Origin: Gammaproteobacteria bacterium
Lineage (GTDB): Bacteria > Pseudomonadota > Gammaproteobacteria > Pseudomonadales > Azotimanducaceae
Assembly: GCA_021773555.1 (NCBI GenBank)
Contig: JAJFKA010000031.1
Location: forward strand, 1 to 64,000
Direction: 5' to 3'
DNA length: 64,000 nucleotides
The position numbers were made by a program, and so were the translations under genes. Position 1 is the first letter of the stretch. Each line of letters begins with the position of its first letter. This document shows positions 61,871 to 64,000 of the stretch, piece after piece. The notes below the pieces were generated by a model. It was not told where the DNA came from, searched no databases, and worked only from the letters and a program-made list of their open reading frames with translations.

Positions 61871-62728
61871 ATGCCACAAGCCACCGCCAACGGAATCACT
61901 CTGGAATTCGAGACGTTCGGTGACGCCGACGGCCGACCGCTTCTGCTGATCATGGGGCTCGGTGCACAATTGATTCATTGGGACGATGAGTTCTGTCGTC
62001 TGCTGGCCGATAGCGGTCACTATGTGATCCGATTTGATAACCGTGATGCGGGCCTGTCGACAAAAATAGACAGTTTCGGCCTCACCGACATTGCTGTGAT
62101 GCTGGCCGAGTATCTCGAGGGAAACGTGCCGGTCATCCCGTACACACTCGATGACATGGCCGCCGACAGTATTGGTCTGCTTGATTATCTGGAGATACCA
62201 CGGGCGCACATTTGCGGGGCGTCCATGGGCGGAATGATTGCACAGGTCATGGCCATCAACTACCCGACCCGGGTCCAGTCATTAACTTCAATCATGTCAA
62301 CCACCGGTAATTCCGACCTGTCTGGATTGAGTAGCGATGCCCGCACCGTTCGGGGCAACTATCCTGCAGCCATTGATTTGCAGGGACTCGGCGATAGTGC
62401 ACTCTCCGAATTTGATATCGACAGGGCGGGTGAACTGGCGATCGAGGCCTTTAAGCGTAGTTTTTGTCCGACAGGCATCGCCCGCCAGATGGCTGCCATC
62501 GCCGCCCAGGGTGACCGTCGTGAAAAGCTGCGCCAGCTTAACCTCGCCACCCTGGTGATCCATGGCACCGACGACACCGTGGTGCCCATGAACGAAGGCG
62601 TCGATACGCATGAGAATATTAACGGTTCGTCGTTGCTGCTGATCGACGGTATGGGGCATGAACTCAGCGTCGGCGCATGGCCGAAAATCGTCGCGCGAAT
62701 CAGTGAACTCACCCGCAGTAACGCCTGA
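61871..62728 (+). CDS. Alpha/beta hydrolase
   Basis: A 285-residue hydrolase. FETFGDADGRPLLLIMGLGAQLIHWDDEF holds the HG-like oxyanion loop region, the nucleophile Ser is in ICGASMGGMIAQVMA (G-x-S-x-G), Asp in VIHGTDDTVVP and His in IDGMGHELS. It is of the class often called haloperoxidase/esterase-like. The substrate is unknown. It is 13 bases ahead of the glycosylase gene and probably cotranscribed with it. Confidence 0.92.
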   Translation: MPQATANGITLEFETFGDADGRPLLLIMGLGAQLIHWDDEFCRLLADSGHYVIRFDNRDAGLSTKIDSFGLTDIAVMLAEYLEGNVPVIPYTLDDMAADSIGLLDYLEIPRAHICGASMGGMIAQVMAINYPTRVQSLTSIMSTTGNSDLSGLSSDARTVRGNYPAAIDLQGLGDSALSEFDIDRAGELAIEAFKRSFCPTGIARQMAAIAAQGDRREKLRQLNLATLVIHGTDDTVVPMNEGVDTHENINGSSLLLIDGMGHELSVGAWPKIVARISELTRSNA

Positions 62729-62741
62729 TTGAGACGAGCCG

Positions 62742-63629
62742 ATGCCAGAACTGCCTGACCTGAACCTGTACGTCGACGTCCTGAACGAACAACTACGGGA
62801 CGACACGCTGCTCGGAATCCGCGTGGCCAATCTTTTTGTACTGCGCACCGCGGAACCGCCCATTGAATCGTTAGTGGGAAAAAAGGTCCGGGGCATCTCA
62901 CGGCTGGGGAAGCGCCTGATTTTTACACTGGAAGGTGACTTTTACATTGTCGTGCATCTGATGATTGCGGGGCGATTCAAATGGTACCGGGCTGGCGCGA
63001 AGATCCCTGGCAAACTGGGTCTGCTGGCGCTGGACTTCTCAACCGGCACGCTGGTGCTCACCGAGGCCAGCCAGAAGCACCGGGCGTCAGTCCATCTGGT
63101 GGCAGGGAAATCAGGTCTCACCGAGTTTGATAAGGGCGGACTCGAGGTCTTCAACATCTCCCTTGAGCGGTTCAAAGAGATTCTGAGTCTCGAAAATCAT
63201 ACGTTGAAACGCTCCCTGACGGATCAGCGGTTTCTCGCGGGGATTGGTAATGCCTACTCCGATGAAATTCTGCACCATGCCCGAATCAGTCCAATGCGCC
63301 AGATCCGACACCTGACGGATGAACAATGGCAGGCATTGTATGATTCCTGTCGGATCGTGCTGCAAAAATGGTGTGAGATACTAAAAACCAAGGCTGCAGG
63401 AAAATTTCCGACTAAAGTGACCGCCTTCCATGACGAGATGGCTGTCCACGGAAAGTACCGGCAGCCATGTCCGGACTGCGGCAATCCAGTGCAGCGGATC
63501 CGATACGCAACCAATGAGTGCAACTACTGTGCACACTGCCAGAATCAAGGCAACCTGCTGGCAGACCGCGGGCTTTCGAGGTTGCTCAAAAAGGACTGGC
63601 CAAAGACCCTGGAAGAGCTTGATCACTAA
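62742..63629 (+). CDS. Fpg/Nei-family DNA glycosylase
   Basis: A 295-residue base-excision repair enzyme. The N-terminus MPELPD gives the Pro nucleophile and Glu; the beta-turn Lys is in SRLGKRLIFTLEG; VHLMIAGRFKW follows; the H2TH domain has TDQRFLAGIGNAYSDEILHHARISP; and the zinc finger is CPDCGNPVQRIRY, then CNYCAHC. It removes oxidised bases such as 8-oxoguanine or oxidised pyrimidines. MutM or Nei specificity cannot be told by eye. Confidence 0.93.
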   Translation: MPELPDLNLYVDVLNEQLRDDTLLGIRVANLFVLRTAEPPIESLVGKKVRGISRLGKRLIFTLEGDFYIVVHLMIAGRFKWYRAGAKIPGKLGLLALDFSTGTLVLTEASQKHRASVHLVAGKSGLTEFDKGGLEVFNISLERFKEILSLENHTLKRSLTDQRFLAGIGNAYSDEILHHARISPMRQIRHLTDEQWQALYDSCRIVLQKWCEILKTKAAGKFPTKVTAFHDEMAVHGKYRQPCPDCGNPVQRIRYATNECNYCAHCQNQGNLLADRGLSRLLKKDWPKTLEELDH

Positions 63630-63693
63630 TCCCACGTTGCCCCCGCAGCGCAAATTCATTACTCTGATTACACTGGCGTGATGTGACAAAGAT

Positions 63694-64000
63694 GTGGCTT
63701 CCGATCTAAAAGACCTGGGATTACTGCTGGACTCAAAGGTCCCGATACTGGTGATCGAATCATTCGAGGAACCGCGGGTTCTTGAGATGATTACCCGGCT
63801 CGCGGTGAAACGCGCCTCTCCACTATACGTCTGGTCCGTCACCGAGGGTTTGAACCGACTCGGCTTTGGCGCGCATCCTGAGAATGATGAGGCGTCCACA
63901 ACTCCGGACTGGGTGTTGCAGCACATCAAACAGGATCAGATGCCCAGCATCTATGTGCTCTGCGATTTTCACCACCACATTGCTGATGAGGCGCTCAATA
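63694..64000 (+). CDS. AAA-family ATPase (Ycf46-like), partial (3' end outside window)
   Basis: From GTG 63694 about 102 residues run off the right edge. LKDLGLLLDSKVPILVIESFEEPRVLEMITRLAVKRASPLYVWSVTEGLNRLG and MPSIYVLCDFHHHIADEAL match the N-terminal region of Ycf46-like AAA ATPases. The ATPase domain itself lies outside the window. A stop codon is in frame at 63679, so the start is at or after this; GTG 63694 is the first. The ribosome site is weak. Confidence 0.75.
   Translation, partial: MASDLKDLGLLLDSKVPILVIESFEEPRVLEMITRLAVKRASPLYVWSVTEGLNRLGFGAHPENDEASTTPDWVLQHIKQDQMPSIYVLCDFHHHIADEALN

Noticed and set aside
1-64000. CRISPR array, tRNA or rRNA genes
   Set aside because: No regularly spaced repeats, cloverleaf-like segments or rRNA-like stretches were recognised while reading; a tRNA scan was not possible.

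Overview
The window reads as a moderately GC-rich, gene-dense chromosome segment of a Gram-negative, probably gammaproteobacterial, aerobic heterotroph. Support: an RpoH-type sigma-32 with its RpoH box, malate synthase G, a YggU-like DUF167 protein, RND and TonB-dependent envelope proteins, an Omp85-type barrel, and many acyl-CoA enzymes (three MaoC-type proteins, two acyl-CoA dehydrogenases, two class III CoA-transferases, a crotonase, an acyl-CoA ligase). GTG and TTG starts and ATGA/TGATG-type overlaps are common. I saw no rRNA, tRNA, CRISPR array or transposase. The taxon is an inference from gene families only.

Layout. 1-5.1 kb: a partial aldo/keto reductase, a duplicated MmcQ/YjbR protein and a minus-strand operon (luciferase-like monooxygenase, acetoacetate-decarboxylase-like protein, SDR, crotonase). 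5.1-9 kb: small envelope proteins, a MATE pump and a secreted protein of unknown role. 9-14.1 kb: malate synthase G (glcB) followed by a large sigma-54-type response regulator. 14.3-21.5 kb: a glutamate-synthase-like flavoprotein, then two MaoC hydratases, a malyl-CoA-lyase-type enzyme, an acyl-CoA dehydrogenase, an MFS carrier and a truncated aldehyde dehydrogenase. The lyase is expected to release glyoxylate, which GlcB could use. At 21.49-21.77 kb the aldehyde dehydrogenase is joined to two fragments of an nhaA gene lying in opposite orientations, a scar or an assembly chimera. 22.2-26.7 kb: an RND efflux pair. 27-32.7 kb: nitroreductase, GNAT, FMN reductase, a 170-bp inverted-repeat element, amidase, threonine-synthase-like enzyme and VOC protein. 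32.8-36.7 kb: a TPP riboswitch controlling a thiamine uptake operon (TonB receptor, YkoF-like binding protein, PnuC-type carrier, kinase). 36.7-42.6 kb: CoA-transferase, phosphoesterase, a second copy of the repeat, aldo/keto reductase, acyl-CoA dehydrogenase and a CtBP-like dehydrogenase. 42.7-46.5 kb: one very long gene joining a membrane permease, cysteine-paired helical repeats, calcium-type FG-GAP/VCBS repeats and an ASPIC/UnbV domain. 46.6-50.5 kb: DUF167, a nitrilase-family hydrolase, a GrdB/PrdB-family gene with an in-frame TGA at a UxxC site (candidate selenoprotein) and an Omp85-like protein. 50.5-57.1 kb: acyl-CoA ligase, HEAT protein, SDR, CoA-transferase, ASCH protein, zinc-ribbon protein, MaoC and Nudix. 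57.2-64 kb: NTF2-like, DUF3179, DUF169, rpoH, a Rieske protein of unusual domain order, alpha/beta hydrolase, Fpg/Nei glycosylase and the start of an AAA ATPase.

The most notable items are the candidate selenoprotein with a hairpin just downstream of its TGA, the permease/Cys-repeat/VCBS fusion, the TPP riboswitch whose P1 strand and ribosome-site hairpin compete for the same bases, the aldehyde dehydrogenase/nhaA double junction, and the two-copy inverted-repeat element. All family assignments come from reading motifs by eye; no database search was run.
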